Assembly (NCBI GenBank): GCA_963762205.1
Contig: CAVXJZ010000006.1
Coordinates: 340,898-404,897 of the forward strand
Source of the DNA: VRUE01 sp963762205
GTDB lineage: Bacteria > Actinomycetota > Thermoleophilia > Solirubrobacterales > 70-9
Direction of reading: 5' to 3'
DNA length: 64,000 nucleotides
The notes under the pieces are model-generated. The model did no database searches and was not told the DNA's origin. It saw only the letters and a program-made list of their open reading frames with translations. Positions 1 through 8,771 of the stretch are shown piece by piece. Positions within the stretch are counted from its first letter, which is position 1. Each line of letters starts with the position of its first letter. The translations under genes and the position numbers were made by a program.

Positions 1-721
1 CGTCGTAGAAGCGGTCGCGCCCATCGGTCATCGGGCAATCGACCCCCGTGTGGCGAACGACCACGATCGTCTCCAGCGTCCGCAGGTCCCCCATGTGCTC
101 GTCGACCTGCTCCTTGATCGGCGCCGTCTGGCCCTTGCGACGGGCGCCGTCGACCGTGACCAGTGCCTTGGCGTCCGAGAACTCCATCCGCTCGCGGACG
201 GACTCCGCCGAGAAGCCGCCGAAGACGACGTTGTGGGGGGCGCCGATCCGGGCGCAGGCCAGCATCGCGACGACGACCTCGGGGATCATCGGCAGGTAGA
301 TGCCGACCACGTCGCCCTTCTCGATTCCGCAGTCGCGGAGGGCGTTGGCGAAGCGCTGCACGTCGTCGAGCAGCGCCGCGTAGGTGACGTCGCGCTCCTC
401 CCCGTTCTCACCGCGCCAGTGGTAGGCGACGCGCTCGCCCAGGCCGGCCTCGACGTGGCGGTCGAGGCAATTTGCAGAGGCGTTCAGCTTGCCGTCTGCA
501 AACCACTCGTAGAAGGGCGGGTCGGAGTCGTCGAGCCCCCTGGTCGGCTCCTCGACCCAGTCGAGCAGCTCGATCGCCTGCCGCATCCACCATGCCCCGG
601 GGTCGGCGGCCGCCTCCTCGTAGACCGCGGGGTCCGAGAGCCGTGCCCGCTCGCGGAACTCGGCCGGCGGCTCGAAGCGCTCGACCTCGAGCAGCGCGTT
701 CAGCTCCTCCTCCAGGCTCAT
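1..721 (-). CDS. acs: Acetyl-CoA synthetase, N-terminal 240 residues (runs off the window)
   Basis: AMP-forming acetate:CoA ligase, which makes acetyl-CoA from acetate, ATP and CoA in the cytosol. The visible part starts MSLEEELNALL and carries the ACAS_N segment with the hallmark EWFADGKLNASANCLDRH, followed by the start of the AMP-binding fold (YLPMIPEVVVAMLACARIGA, then VVFGGFSAES). The ATP-grasping motif and the acetylated lysine lie beyond position 1. The ATG at 719-721 is preceded by TAGGCT (730-735, complement) with 8 nt between, so the transcript is probably leaderless. The family call is firm; the true length (usually about 650 aa) cannot be seen. Confidence 0.93.
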   Translation of the reverse strand, partial: MSLEEELNALLEVERFEPPAEFRERARLSDPAVYEEAAADPGAWWMRQAIELLDWVEEPTRGLDDSDPPFYEWFADGKLNASANCLDRHVEAGLGERVAYHWRGENGEERDVTYAALLDDVQRFANALRDCGIEKGDVVGIYLPMIPEVVVAMLACARIGAPHNVVFGGFSAESVRERMEFSDAKALVTVDGARRKGQTAPIKEQVDEHMGDLRTLETIVVVRHTGVDCPMTDGRDRFYD

Positions 722-758
722 CGCAGGGGAGCCTAGTGCCCCGGGGATGGCGCCGCGC

Positions 759-1985
759 CTAGAAGCCGGAGGGGTGACGGGCGATGAAGCCTTCGGTCGA
801 GCTGACCGGTTCGGGATGCCAGCGCGGCCCGGCGCCGCCCGAGGTGTCGAATGCGAGGCCGGCGATGATCACCCAGGCGTGACCGGCGTTGGCGTAGACC
901 GTGATCCACTGGCCCGCGCCCGGCTCCCCCCAGGTCGACAGGCCGGTCGAGTCGAGCGGGCTGTCGAGGAAGCCGCCGCCGTGCAGCGCGTAGCTGACCG
1001 CCCCCGAGCAGTCGTAGCCGGACGAATCGAAGGACCCGTGGCCCCCGCCCCAGATGTAGGGGGTGGTGGCGATCGCGTTCGCCGCTTCGATCGCCGCCTG
1101 CACCTGGGAGGGCGCGGCGGACGGGATGCTGGCCTGGCTTTCGGAGATGAAGTCGGCGCTCTGGCCCGGGGTCAGCGGGGCGGGCGCCGCCGCCGGGGCG
1201 GGCGCGCCGCTGCTGGAGAGCTGTTCGGAGATCGCCGCGAGGTTGTCGCCCAGCGCCTGCGAACGGGACTCGAGCTCTTCGAGGGCGCGCCGGCGGGCGG
1301 CCTGAGCTGCCTTCAGCTCGCCGAAGCGAGCCTCGGCGGAGGCGCGCGCCTCGGCGACCTGGCGCTCCTTGACGGCGATCGCGTCGCGTGCCTCCCTGAT
1401 CTGCAGGCGCACCGCCGTCATCCGCCGGACCGCGGCACGCGCCTCGTCACGCAGGTGCTTGACCCGGGCGGCGACCGAGTCGTCGTAGTCCTGGACCCGG
1501 CTCAGGTAGTCGGCGCGGGCGGTCACCTCGGACCAGCTCGCCGATTCGAGCACCACGTTGAGCATGTCCGGGCTGCCCGCCTCGTAGATCGCGACGAGGC
1601 GGTCGCGGAGGACCTGAAGCGCGCGCCGCAGGCGGGCGCGGACCTCGGCCAGGTGGCGCCTGTCCGCTTCGAGCTTCTCGGTCGCGGCGTCGAGCTCGCC
1701 CTGCTTCCGCGCGAGCTCGTCCTCGATCGCCGCCTGGCGCTGGCGCAGGGCGGAGACTTCGCCGAGCAGCGAGTCGATCGCGCGGTTCTGCTCGGCGATC
1801 GTGTCGGTCAGCGCGCTTTCGCTGTCGCGCAGATCGGAGAGCTTTCCCTGGGCGTCGTCGTACTTCTGCTGGAGCGTCTCCGCGGGCGCGCTCGACCCGC
1901 CTGCGGCCATCGCGCAGGCGATCGTGAGCACGAGCGCCGCGCACAGGCACAGGCGCCTGGGGTTACCCGTCGGAGAGGCGAACAT
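759..1985 (-). CDS. Secreted NlpC/P60-type peptidoglycan hydrolase with long coiled coil
   Basis: 408 aa. An N-terminal signal peptide (CLCAALVLTIACAMA) is followed by a charged, heptad-rich coiled coil (about residues 38-260), an Ala/Pro linker, and a C-terminal NlpC/P60-like domain. The catalytic Cys is in YDCSGAVSYAL (near residue 325) and the His in NAGHAWVIIAG. This is the RipA/CwlO-like layout of actinobacterial cell-wall endopeptidases, which cleave stem peptides and whose coiled coil restrains activity or docks on FtsEX-like partners (family knowledge). The ATG at 1985 follows TAGCCT (1995-2000, complement) by 9 nt. It lies downstream of, and is separated by a terminator from, the SHOCT gene on the same strand. 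Confidence 0.85.
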   Translation of the reverse strand: MFASPTGNPRRLCLCAALVLTIACAMAAGGSSAPAETLQQKYDDAQGKLSDLRDSESALTDTIAEQNRAIDSLLGEVSALRQRQAAIEDELARKQGELDAATEKLEADRRHLAEVRARLRRALQVLRDRLVAIYEAGSPDMLNVVLESASWSEVTARADYLSRVQDYDDSVAARVKHLRDEARAAVRRMTAVRLQIREARDAIAVKERQVAEARASAEARFGELKAAQAARRRALEELESRSQALGDNLAAISEQLSSSGAPAPAAAPAPLTPGQSADFISESQASIPSAAPSQVQAAIEAANAIATTPYIWGGGHGSFDSSGYDCSGAVSYALHGGGFLDSPLDSTGLSTWGEPGAGQWITVYANAGHAWVIIAGLAFDTSGGAGPRWHPEPVSSTEGFIARHPSGF

Positions 1986-2073
1986 CGGCCGCGCAGGCTA
2001 ACGAAGTCCCCTAAAGAATGTTAGGAGTTGCTAATAAGCTGCAACTTCGGTTGCAAATCGGCCGCCTTGCAGG

Positions 2074-2110
2074 AAAAAAGGCCGCCGCGGCGAGGCGCCA
2101 CGACGGCCTT
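2074..2110 (-). terminator. Rho-independent terminator after the SHOCT gene
   Basis: On the complement strand an AAGGCCG...CGGCC stem (about 2080-2110, with a GC-rich inner part) runs directly into six T residues (2074-2079). It ends the 2133-2522 transcript and insulates the NlpC/P60 gene. Confidence 0.75.
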
Positions 2111-2132
2111 CTCGTGCCTGCAGAGTGTCTGA

Positions 2133-2522
2133 CTAGGTGAGCAGCTTCGCCTTCGCCCGCTCGAACTCCTCGGAGGAGATCGCGCCCTTTTCCTTCAGGT
2201 CGTTGAGCTTGTGCAGCTCGTCCGCCGGCGAACTGTGGGCCTGTTCCTGAATGTAGGAATCCATGTGCTGTTTCGCCTCGGCCTGCGCCTTGATCGTCCT
2301 TTCGCGCATGCCGCTGCCGCGGGTGATCAGGTAGATCAGCGCGGTCAGGAACGGGATTCCGACCAGGAACAGGACCCAGGCCGCCTTGGCCCAGCCCGAG
2401 GTCTCGTGGTCCCGGAACAGGTCGGTGAGGATCGTGATCAGGATCCAGATCCAGATCACGAAGAAGAAGATCTCGAAAACGAGGAGGAGGGCTTCGCCCA
2501 GATCGATGTCTGCGAAGAACAA
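2133..2522 (-). CDS. Small membrane protein with PLDc_N-type helices and C-terminal SHOCT domain
   Basis: 129 aa. Two hydrophobic helices (about residues 10-35 and 46-68) enclose a short loop with RDHETSGWAKA, the pattern of phospholipase-D N-terminal-type membrane anchors. They are followed by a polar linker and a SHOCT motif (LHKLNDLKEKGAISSEEFERAK). SHOCT segments are short oligomerisation modules at protein ends. Its biological role is unknown. The start is TTG at 2522 with an AAAGGA ribosome site about 6 nt upstream, so this gene is leadered. A strong terminator follows at 2074-2110. Confidence 0.8.
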   Translation of the reverse strand: MFFADIDLGEALLLVFEIFFFVIWIWILITILTDLFRDHETSGWAKAAWVLFLVGIPFLTALIYLITRGSGMRERTIKAQAEAKQHMDSYIQEQAHSSPADELHKLNDLKEKGAISSEEFERAKAKLLT

Positions 2523-2619
2523 AGCGGGTCCTTTCGGCGTTGGCAGGTAGTGGCGCGCAACCGAACGGATCGCGCTACGACAAAGCTACCTCAGTGGCGC
2601 GAGGCCGAGCCAGAACATC

Positions 2620-3003
2620 TCAGCGAACGATGACCTTGCCCCGCATGAAGGGGTGGAGGGTGCAGAAGTAGCGATAGGTGCCGCGGCGCTTGAAGCGCAC
2701 CGAGACGGCCCTGCCCCCGTTGATCACCCCGGTGTCGAAGCTGCCCCGCCTGGTGGCGGTGTGCGGGGCCCGGTCGCGGTTGACCCAGACCACCCGGTCA
2801 CCGCGCGAGATCCGCAGTGTCGGGGGCTTGAACTTGAAGCTGCGGATCTTGACCCGCACCGAACTGCTCGCCGTCGCCCCGGGGTCGGCGGACGCGGCGG
2901 GCCCGCCTACGAGAACGAGCAGCAGGGTCGCGCAGGCCGCGGCGAGCGCCGCGAGCCCGACCGCACGCGTCGATCTTGCCGGATGGCCCTGTGTCGCCCG
3001 CAT
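2620..3003 (-). CDS. Secreted cupredoxin (plastocyanin/azurin-like)
   Basis: 127 aa with an N-terminal signal peptide (residues about 15-40) and one cupredoxin domain. All type I copper ligands are visible: His81 (APHTA), Cys114, His117 and Met120 (YFCTLHPFM). It probably carries electrons outside the membrane or buffers copper; the redox partner cannot be told from context. It is a paralogue of the lipoprotein cupredoxin at 23234-23626, sharing GSFDTG and the ligand spacing, but its signal peptide has no lipobox cysteine. The body is unusually basic (KIRSFKFKPP). Confidence 0.88.
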   Translation of the reverse strand: MRATQGHPARSTRAVGLAALAAACATLLLVLVGGPAASADPGATASSSVRVKIRSFKFKPPTLRISRGDRVVWVNRDRAPHTATRRGSFDTGVINGGRAVSVRFKRRGTYRYFCTLHPFMRGKVIVR

Positions 3004-3036
3004 TGCCCCTGACTACGGAGACCTGCCGCGAGAGGT

Positions 3037-3771
3037 TCAAATCCTCTGCGAGAAAAGCACCGCGGCGACCGAGGTGGCGAGATTCAGGGATGACACGCCC
3101 TCCCGCATCGGAATTCGCAGGCGGGCGTCCGCGCGCTCCAGAAACACCTCGCTGAGCCCGTGCCGCTCGGTGCCGAAGGCGAGGATCGCCCGTGCCGGAA
3201 CCGATCCCGGGCGCAGGTCGTCGCCCTCCGGATCGAGCGCCATCAGCGGCCTGTCGCTGTCGGGGAGCCGGTCGATCGCGACCACCGGGAGTGCGTAGTG
3301 CAGCCCCGCGGCGCCGCGCAGCGCGTCGGGATGCCACGGGTCGTTCTCGCCGGTGGCGAGGACGCCGGCCGCGTCGGCCGCCGCCGCGACCCGCACGCAG
3401 GCGCCCATGTTCCCCATCGTCCGCGGATCCTCGAGCAGGACCAGCGGCGCCGGTCGCGGGTCGGCCAGCACGGCCCCGAGGTCGGCCTGCGGCCGGCGGG
3501 CGATCGCGACGACGCCCGTGCGCGGCGCCTGCGGAACCAGCTGGGCGATTACGTCGTCATCGACCGGAGTCAGCCGCTCGCGCAGCGAGCCGGCGAGGTC
3601 GGGGGCGAGGTCCGTCGCCAGCCCCTCGAGCGCCTCGGGGTCCGAGGCGACGGCCTCGGTGACCTCGGCACCGAAGCGCAGGGCATGCTTGAGGGCGTGA
3701 AAGCCCTCCAGGACCGCCAGGCTCCGGTCCCGCCTCGCGGCCCGGTAGCGCCGCACCAGCTCGTCGCTCAC
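3037..3771 (-). CDS. TrmH/SpoU-family RNA 2'-O-methyltransferase
   Basis: 244 aa. A substrate-binding N-terminal region is followed by a SPOUT (knotted) methyltransferase domain. Motif 1 is LEDPRTMGNMGACVRVAAA, motif 2 ILAFGTERHGLS and motif 3 IPMREGVSSLNLATSVAAVL, so the Asn, Glu and Ser/Asn positions of the family are present. It transfers a methyl group from SAM to a ribose of tRNA or 23S rRNA; the target nucleotide cannot be read from sequence. The chosen start is GTG at 3771 (VSDELVRRY) because upstream in-frame sequence shows no domain. It is divergent from the glyoxalase gene. Confidence 0.85.
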   Translation of the reverse strand: MSDELVRRYRAARRDRSLAVLEGFHALKHALRFGAEVTEAVASDPEALEGLATDLAPDLAGSLRERLTPVDDDVIAQLVPQAPRTGVVAIARRPQADLGAVLADPRPAPLVLLEDPRTMGNMGACVRVAAAADAAGVLATGENDPWHPDALRGAAGLHYALPVVAIDRLPDSDRPLMALDPEGDDLRPGSVPARAILAFGTERHGLSEVFLERADARLRIPMREGVSSLNLATSVAAVLFSQRI

Positions 3772-3822
3772 CGGCGCAGCATGATCGATCCGGAAGCCCA
3801 CCGGCGCTAGGCTTGCCCGGTC

Positions 3823-4200
3823 GTGCCCAAATTCCTCCACACCTGCAAGCGGATCGGCGACATCGACCGCTCGGTCGCCTTCTACGAGAAGCTCGGCTTC
3901 GAGGAGACCGGCCGGATGCCGATCGGCGACGAGGCGATCAACATCTTCATGAACCTGCCCGGAGAAGAGCCGAGGCTGGAGCTGACCTACAACCACGGCG
4001 TCGATTCCTACGAGCTCGGAACCGGCTACAACCACATCGCCCTCGCGGTCGAGGACCTCGACGGCACCCTCGCCGGGCTCGCGGAGCAGGGGATCGAGCC
4101 GGAGAAGCCCCCCTACCGGCCCGGCGGCCGAACCGAGGGCCACCGGATCGCCTTCGTCCGCGACCCCGACGGGTACCGCGTCGAGCTGATCGGCGAGTAG
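3823..4200 (+). CDS. Lactoylglutathione lyase-type glyoxalase (VOC family)
   Basis: 125 aa, the normal length for single-module glyoxalase I. Likely metal ligands are His6 (KFLHTCKRI), Glu in RLELTYNHG, His in YNHIALAVEDL and the final Glu in RVELIGE. The family converts hemithioacetals of 2-oxoaldehydes such as methylglyoxal. Actinobacteria usually lack glutathione, so the physiological thiol may be mycothiol or another (inference). GTG at 3823 follows TAGGCT (3808-3813) by 9 nt. It is convergent with the PBP gene, 20 nt away. Confidence 0.85.
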   Translation: MPKFLHTCKRIGDIDRSVAFYEKLGFEETGRMPIGDEAINIFMNLPGEEPRLELTYNHGVDSYELGTGYNHIALAVEDLDGTLAGLAEQGIEPEKPPYRPGGRTEGHRIAFVRDPDGYRVELIGE

Positions 4201-4220
4201 CGCCGAGGGGCGGCGGGAGC

Positions 4221-6365
4221 CTAGCCCGCCGGCGCGGCGACGCCACCGCCGACGCTCTGCGAGGGCGGCGCCGGGGCCGGAGCAGGGGCCGGAGCAGGGG
4301 TCGGCGCGGGCTGTGGCGCGGGCGCGTCGCCGCCCTCTTCCTGGCCGCCGCCCTTGTCCTTGCCCTTGTTCTTCTTGTCCTTTTCTTCTTCGTCTTCTTC
4401 GGGTTCGACCTCGGGCGCGACCTCCGATGAGGAGCGGGTGTGATCGCTCTTCAGCCCCTTGAGCTCGGGCAGATTGGCGGGGACGTCGAACTCCGGGCAG
4501 TTGCCGTTCGCGGCGGCGGACATGAACGAGGCCCAGATCGGGCCGGCGGTCGGGCCGCCGTAGCCGGTCGGTTCGCGCGACTGCGGATGGCCGACCCAGA
4601 CGGCGGTCGAGAAGAGCGGTGTATAGCCCACGAACCAGGCGTCGGACGCGTCCTCCGAGGTGCCGGTCTTGCCGGCCGCCGCGCTGCAGCCCATGTACGT
4701 ATAGCCGGCTCCCGTCCCTTCGGTGATCACCCGTTCGAGGATCCGGGTGACTTCGTAGGCCTGGCCCTCGGTCAGAACGCGTTCGCCCGAGTCGGCGTCG
4801 ACTTCGTCGACGTCGCCATCGGGGAACTCGACCCGGCTGATCGCCGTCGGCGGGTGGTGGATGCCGCCACTGGCCAGGGTCGCGTAGGCGTCTGCCATTT
4901 CGAGCGGCGTGACGCCGACCGCGAGCCCGCCGATGCCCTCGGCCGGGACCGATTCGAGGTCCGCTTCGATTCCCATGTCCTGGGCGGTCTCGGTCACGTT
5001 CTCGGGTTCCACGTCGAGGTCGAGCTGGGCGAAGATGACGTTGACCGAGTGCACCGTGGCGTCGTCGAGCGACATCACCCCTCCCCCGGGCTCGGCGTTG
5101 TTGACCTCCCAGTCGGGGCCGCCGCCGGGCAGCTTCAGCGTCTTCGGCGAGGTCCCGTCGTAGTAGGTCTTGTCGGGGTCCACCCCCTGCTTGATCGCCG
5201 TCGAGAGGACGAACGCCTTGAACGAGGACCCGGGCTGGCGGTGGGCCTGCCAGGCGTAGTTGAACTGGTTTTCGGTCGCGTAGCCTTCGGTCGAGGCGAG
5301 CGCGACGATCTCGCCGTTCTCGGGATCGACCGAGGCGAGGCCGGCGGCCGGGCCCCCTTCCGAGTAGCAGACGCCGCACGATTCGACCGCTTCCTGGGCC
5401 CGTTCCTGAAGCTCCGGGTCGATCGTCGTGTAGGCCTTGAGGCCACCGTTGCGAACGGTGTTGATCCCGTATTTGTCGATCAGCTCCTGCTGGACCAGGT
5501 CGAAGAGGAAGGGGTCGCGGATCACCTGGTACTTGCGCCCCGGGTTGAGGCCGAGCCCGCTTTTGCGGGCCTGCTCCAGTTCGGCGCCGCTGATGTAGCC
5601 CTCCTCCTCCATCGCGTCGAGCACGTCGTTGCGCCGTTCGGTCGCCGCCCGCGGGTCGAGGAAGGGGTTGTATTCGGAGGGCGCCTGGGGCAGGCCCGCG
5701 ATCAGCGCCGCCTCGGTCAGCGTCAGGTCCTTGGCCGGCCTGCCGAAGTAGGTCTGGGCGGCGGCCTCGGCGCCGACCGCGGTCTGCCCTTCGACGGTCC
5801 CGTAGGGAGCCGTGTTCAGATAGGCGGTGAGGATCCAGGTCTTGCTGTGCGCTTCCTCCTCCTCGACCGCGAGATGGGCTTCGATCAGCTTTCGCTTGAT
5901 CGTCTCTTCGGGGTGCTGGATGTAGAGGTTGCGGACCAGCTGCTGGGTGATGGTCGAGGCCCCCTGCACGGGCCTGCCCCCGGCGAGCAGGTTCTTCCAT
6001 GCGGCGCGAACGATCGCCGACGGGTCGATCGCACCGTGGTCGAAGAAGCCGCGGTCCTCGATCGCGACGGTGGCGTCCTTGAGGTCCTGGGGAAGCTGCG
6101 CGGTGGAGACCGGCTGGCGGATGTTGCTCGAGCGGATGAAGCCGATCAGGCTGCCGTCGGCGCCGTAGATCGCCGAAGAGCGGCCCTTCTGGACGGGCTG
6201 CAGGTTGCTCAGCGGCGGCGCCGAGTTGTAGACGTCGATCGCCCAGGTCCCGGCCGTCGCGCCGGCCACCGCGAGCACGGCGACGAGGACCCCGAGCGGG
6301 ACCATGGCCTTCTTCCAATGAGAGGTTTGCAACCGGCGTCTCCGCCGCCGCGTTCGGCGCGCCAT
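4221..6365 (-). CDS. Class A penicillin-binding protein (transglycosylase-transpeptidase)
   Basis: 714 aa, bifunctional peptidoglycan synthase. A basic cytoplasmic tail (MARRTRRRRRR) leads into one membrane helix (about 22-45). The GT51 domain has EDRGFFDHGAID and GASTITQQLVRN. The transpeptidase domain has SxxK in PGSSFKAF, SVN and KTGTS (AAGKTGTSED). The C-terminus is a low-complexity tail: acidic Glu/Asp, then Lys/Gly, then Pro-Ala repeats (about residues 640-714). Such tails occur in actinobacterial PonA-like proteins and may span the wall. A near-consensus promoter sits at 6374-6401 and gives an essentially leaderless mRNA beginning at ATG 6365. Confidence 0.93.
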   Translation of the reverse strand: MARRTRRRRRRLQTSHWKKAMVPLGVLVAVLAVAGATAGTWAIDVYNSAPPLSNLQPVQKGRSSAIYGADGSLIGFIRSSNIRQPVSTAQLPQDLKDATVAIEDRGFFDHGAIDPSAIVRAAWKNLLAGGRPVQGASTITQQLVRNLYIQHPEETIKRKLIEAHLAVEEEEAHSKTWILTAYLNTAPYGTVEGQTAVGAEAAAQTYFGRPAKDLTLTEAALIAGLPQAPSEYNPFLDPRAATERRNDVLDAMEEEGYISGAELEQARKSGLGLNPGRKYQVIRDPFLFDLVQQELIDKYGINTVRNGGLKAYTTIDPELQERAQEAVESCGVCYSEGGPAAGLASVDPENGEIVALASTEGYATENQFNYAWQAHRQPGSSFKAFVLSTAIKQGVDPDKTYYDGTSPKTLKLPGGGPDWEVNNAEPGGGVMSLDDATVHSVNVIFAQLDLDVEPENVTETAQDMGIEADLESVPAEGIGGLAVGVTPLEMADAYATLASGGIHHPPTAISRVEFPDGDVDEVDADSGERVLTEGQAYEVTRILERVITEGTGAGYTYMGCSAAAGKTGTSEDASDAWFVGYTPLFSTAVWVGHPQSREPTGYGGPTAGPIWASFMSAAANGNCPEFDVPANLPELKGLKSDHTRSSSEVAPEVEPEEDEEEKDKKNKGKDKGGGQEEGGDAPAPQPAPTPAPAPAPAPAPPSQSVGGGVAAPAG

Positions 6366-6373
6366 CGCGAAAA

Positions 6374-6401
6374 ATTGTATTGAGCGAGTATCGGCGCCCA
6401 A
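6374..6401 (-). promoter_or_regulatory. Leaderless sigma70-type promoter of the PBP gene
   Basis: On the complement, TTGGGC (6396-6401) and TACAAT (6374-6379) are 16 nt apart. The -10 box ends 8 nt before ATG 6365, so transcription would begin at or within 2 nt of the start codon. This is the closest -10 to consensus in the window. Confidence 0.65.
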
Positions 6402-6446
6402 ACCGGCTCGCCGGCCGCGCAACATCGCGTGCGTAGAATCGCGCCG

Positions 6447-7976
6447 GTGAGCAGGGAGGGCGACCAGCGGGTGCGCGAAAGGCTCGCCGGGCGCAGCCTT
6501 CTGCTGACCGGCGCCAGCGGCTTCGTCGGCAAGGCGGTGCTGGCGGCCCTGCTCCGCCACGGCGACGGGCTGCGCCGCCTGGTCGTGCTCCTGCGAGCGC
6601 CCGACGCGGCGGACGCGCGCCGCCGCCTGCTCGAGGAGATCCTGGTCGCCGAGCCCTTCGCGGAGCTTCCCGGGGCGGACGTCAGTCGGCGCCTGGACGA
6701 GGGACGGATAGAGGTCGTGGCCGCCGACCTCGGGCGGGACGGCGGCCTCGAGGACGGGGGAACCTGGTCCGGCATCGACACGGTCATCCACTGCGCGGCG
6801 ACGGTCTCCTTCGAGGAGCCCCTCGACGACGCCCTCGAGCTCAACTCCTTCGGGCCGGCGCGCCTCCACGACCGCCTACGGCGCGCCGGCTCCTCGCCAC
6901 ACTTCGTCCACGTCTCTACCGCCTACGTCGCCGAGCGCCGCAGTGGCGAGGTCGGCGAGGACGGACCGCCCCACGCCCCGGTCGCTGCGCTCGACCCCGA
7001 GCGGATGCTGGCCGAAGCACGGGAATGGCGCGAGGCGGCCGAGCGCGAGTCGCGGGCAGAGCCCCTCGCGTCGCGCTTCGCGAAGGCGGCGGCCAGGGAC
7101 GCGGCCCGCCGCGAGGACCTCGAGGCGGACCGGCGCGCCGAGGAGCTGCGCCGCCGCTGGGTGGGCGAACGACTCTCCCGCCGCGGGCGCCGACGCGCAG
7201 CGGCGGAGGGGTGGCCGGACACGTACGCGCTCAGCAAGGCGCTCGGCGAACGGCTCCTGACCGAGCGCTCGGAGCTGACCACGATCGTCAGGCCGACGAT
7301 CATCGAGTCGGCGCTGCGCCAGCCGCACCCCGGCTGGCTGGAGGGGATCAAGGTCGCCGACCCGCTGATCCTCGCCTACGCCGCCCGCGGCCTCACCCAC
7401 CTGCCGGGACGGGCCTCGAACCGGATCGACATCGTGCCCGTCGACCACGTCGCCAACGCCTGCGTGGTCGCCGCCGCCCATCCGCCGGACGGGCCCCTGC
7501 GCGCGATCGCCGTCGCCAGCAGCGCCCGCAACCCCCTTGCGATCGGCGAGCTGGCCGCGCACATCCGCGAATACTTCCGGCGCAACCCGCTCCCCGGGCG
7601 GAACGGGAAGCCGATCGAGATCGGCGAGCTCCGGTTCGTCGACCGTGAGGTGGCGCTTCGCAAGACGATGCGCCGCGAGCACCTGGCTTCGGGCCTGGCG
7701 CGGCTGGCGATCGCCTCGCCCGTCCGCATTCCCCAGGAACGGCTGCTGCGGAGCAACCGCTCGGCCGCCGGGCGGATGACACGGATGGTCAGGATCTACG
7801 GGCCATACACGGAGCTCGATTGTGTCTTCGACGACTCCAACGCCGACAGGCTGGCCGCCTCCCTGCCGCAGGCCGATCGCGCCGAGCTGCCCTTCGACAC
7901 GGCGGCGATCGACTGGGAGGACTACCTGCAACGCGTCCATCTGCCCCAGGTCCGTAAGCTCGCGACCGGCGAATGA
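6447..7976 (+). CDS. Fatty acyl-CoA reductase-like SDR (NAD_binding_4 / 'male sterility' type)
   Basis: 509 aa extended SDR. The nucleotide-binding loop is TGASGFVGKAVL near the N-terminus; HCAATVSFEEP and HVSTAYVAE mark the core; YALSKALGE holds the catalytic Tyr-x-x-x-Lys. Proteins of this family reduce fatty acyl thioesters to aldehydes or alcohols, as in wax ester or ether lipid synthesis. A charged helical insert (about 200-255) separates the halves. GTG 6447 is chosen over the in-frame GTG at 6429 because TAGAAT (6434-6439) lies 7 nt upstream and would be inside the longer gene. It overlaps the next SDR gene by 4 nt (ATGA), suggesting the two act in one lipid pathway. Confidence 0.78.
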   Translation: MSREGDQRVRERLAGRSLLLTGASGFVGKAVLAALLRHGDGLRRLVVLLRAPDAADARRRLLEEILVAEPFAELPGADVSRRLDEGRIEVVAADLGRDGGLEDGGTWSGIDTVIHCAATVSFEEPLDDALELNSFGPARLHDRLRRAGSSPHFVHVSTAYVAERRSGEVGEDGPPHAPVAALDPERMLAEAREWREAAERESRAEPLASRFAKAAARDAARREDLEADRRAEELRRRWVGERLSRRGRRRAAAEGWPDTYALSKALGERLLTERSELTTIVRPTIIESALRQPHPGWLEGIKVADPLILAYAARGLTHLPGRASNRIDIVPVDHVANACVVAAAHPPDGPLRAIAVASSARNPLAIGELAAHIREYFRRNPLPGRNGKPIEIGELRFVDREVALRKTMRREHLASGLARLAIASPVRIPQERLLRSNRSAAGRMTRMVRIYGPYTELDCVFDDSNADRLAASLPQADRAELPFDTAAIDWEDYLQRVHLPQVRKLATGE

Positions 7977-8704
7977 GCAAGGTCGCGGTAGTCACCGGAG
8001 CCTCCAGCGGGATCGGCGCCGCCACGGCGCGGGCCCTCGCGGGCGACGGCTACAGCGTGGTCGTCGGCGCCCGCCGGCTGGAGCCGCTCGAGAGCCTCGC
8101 CGCCGAGATCGGCGGGCGAGCGGCGCCCCTCGACGTCACCGACCCGGACTCGGTGGCGAAGTTCGCCGCCGGCGTCCCGGCCTGCGACGTGCTCGTCAAC
8201 AACGCCGGCGGCGCGCTCGGGCTCGAGCCGGTCGCCCAGGCCGACGACGAGAAGTGGCGCTGGATGTACGAGGCGAACGTGCTGGGGACGATGCGGATGA
8301 CCCGGGCGCTACTGCCGGCCCTGGTCGACTCCGGCGACGGAATTGTCGTCAGCGTCACCAGCATCGCCGCCTTCGAGGCCTATCGCGGCGGCGCCGGCTA
8401 CATGGCCGCCAAGCACGGCCAGCGGGCGATGCTGCGGGCCCTGCGCCTCGAGCTGCTCGGCGAGCCGGTCCGGGTCGCCGAGATCGCTCCCGGGATGGTC
8501 GAGACCGACTTCTCCCTGGTCCGCTTCGGCGGCGATGAGGAGGCGGCGCGGCGCGTCTACGAGGGAATCGAGCCACTGCAGGCCGACGACGTCGCCGAGT
8601 GCGTGCGCTGGGTCGTGTCCCGCCCGCCCCACGTCAACGTCGACGAGATCGTGATCCGGCCCCGGGCGCAGGCGAGCGCCACCGAGATCCACCGCTCGCA
8701 CTAG
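7973..8704 (+). CDS. Classical short-chain dehydrogenase/reductase
   Basis: 243 aa NAD(P)-dependent oxidoreductase. The cofactor motif is TGASSGIGAATA, the structural motif VNNAGG, and the active site Ser in SVTSIAA with YMAAK. The substrate is not evident. It is translationally coupled (ATGA overlap) to the upstream acyl reductase, so a fatty aldehyde, ketone or 3-hydroxyacyl intermediate is a reasonable guess. The last 20 residues are a polar tail beyond the normal SDR fold. Confidence 0.88.
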   Translation: MSKVAVVTGASSGIGAATARALAGDGYSVVVGARRLEPLESLAAEIGGRAAPLDVTDPDSVAKFAAGVPACDVLVNNAGGALGLEPVAQADDEKWRWMYEANVLGTMRMTRALLPALVDSGDGIVVSVTSIAAFEAYRGGAGYMAAKHGQRAMLRALRLELLGEPVRVAEIAPGMVETDFSLVRFGGDEEAARRVYEGIEPLQADDVAECVRWVVSRPPHVNVDEIVIRPRAQASATEIHRSH

Positions 8705-8725
8705 CCGGGCCGCCTCGGCTCGGGT

Positions 8726-8765
8726 TAGGCTGCCGCATTCGTACTCGTTGGGACCGAGGAAAGGG
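8726..8765 (+). promoter_or_regulatory. -10 box and strong ribosome site of the PII-amt operon
   Basis: TAGGCT at 8726-8731 is a candidate -10 box. The expected transcript start is near 8738, and GAGGAAAGGG (8756-8765) is a clear Shine-Dalgarno sequence before GTG 8772. Unlike most genes here this operon has a leader of about 34 nt. Confidence 0.5.
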
Positions 8766-8771
8766 AGCCTT

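Noticed and set aside
2040..2055. TGCAAC-TTCG-GTTGCA hairpin upstream of the NlpC/P60 gene
   Set aside because: The stable UUCG loop is on the strand opposite to the gene, and no riboswitch core (such as that for cyclic di-AMP, often found before such genes) can be recognised around it.
3772..6318. Very long minus-strand open frame upstream of, and in frame with, the methyltransferase
   Set aside because: It is an Arg/Gly-rich shadow of the PBP gene in another frame, caused by the high GC content; only its last 244 codons encode a real domain.
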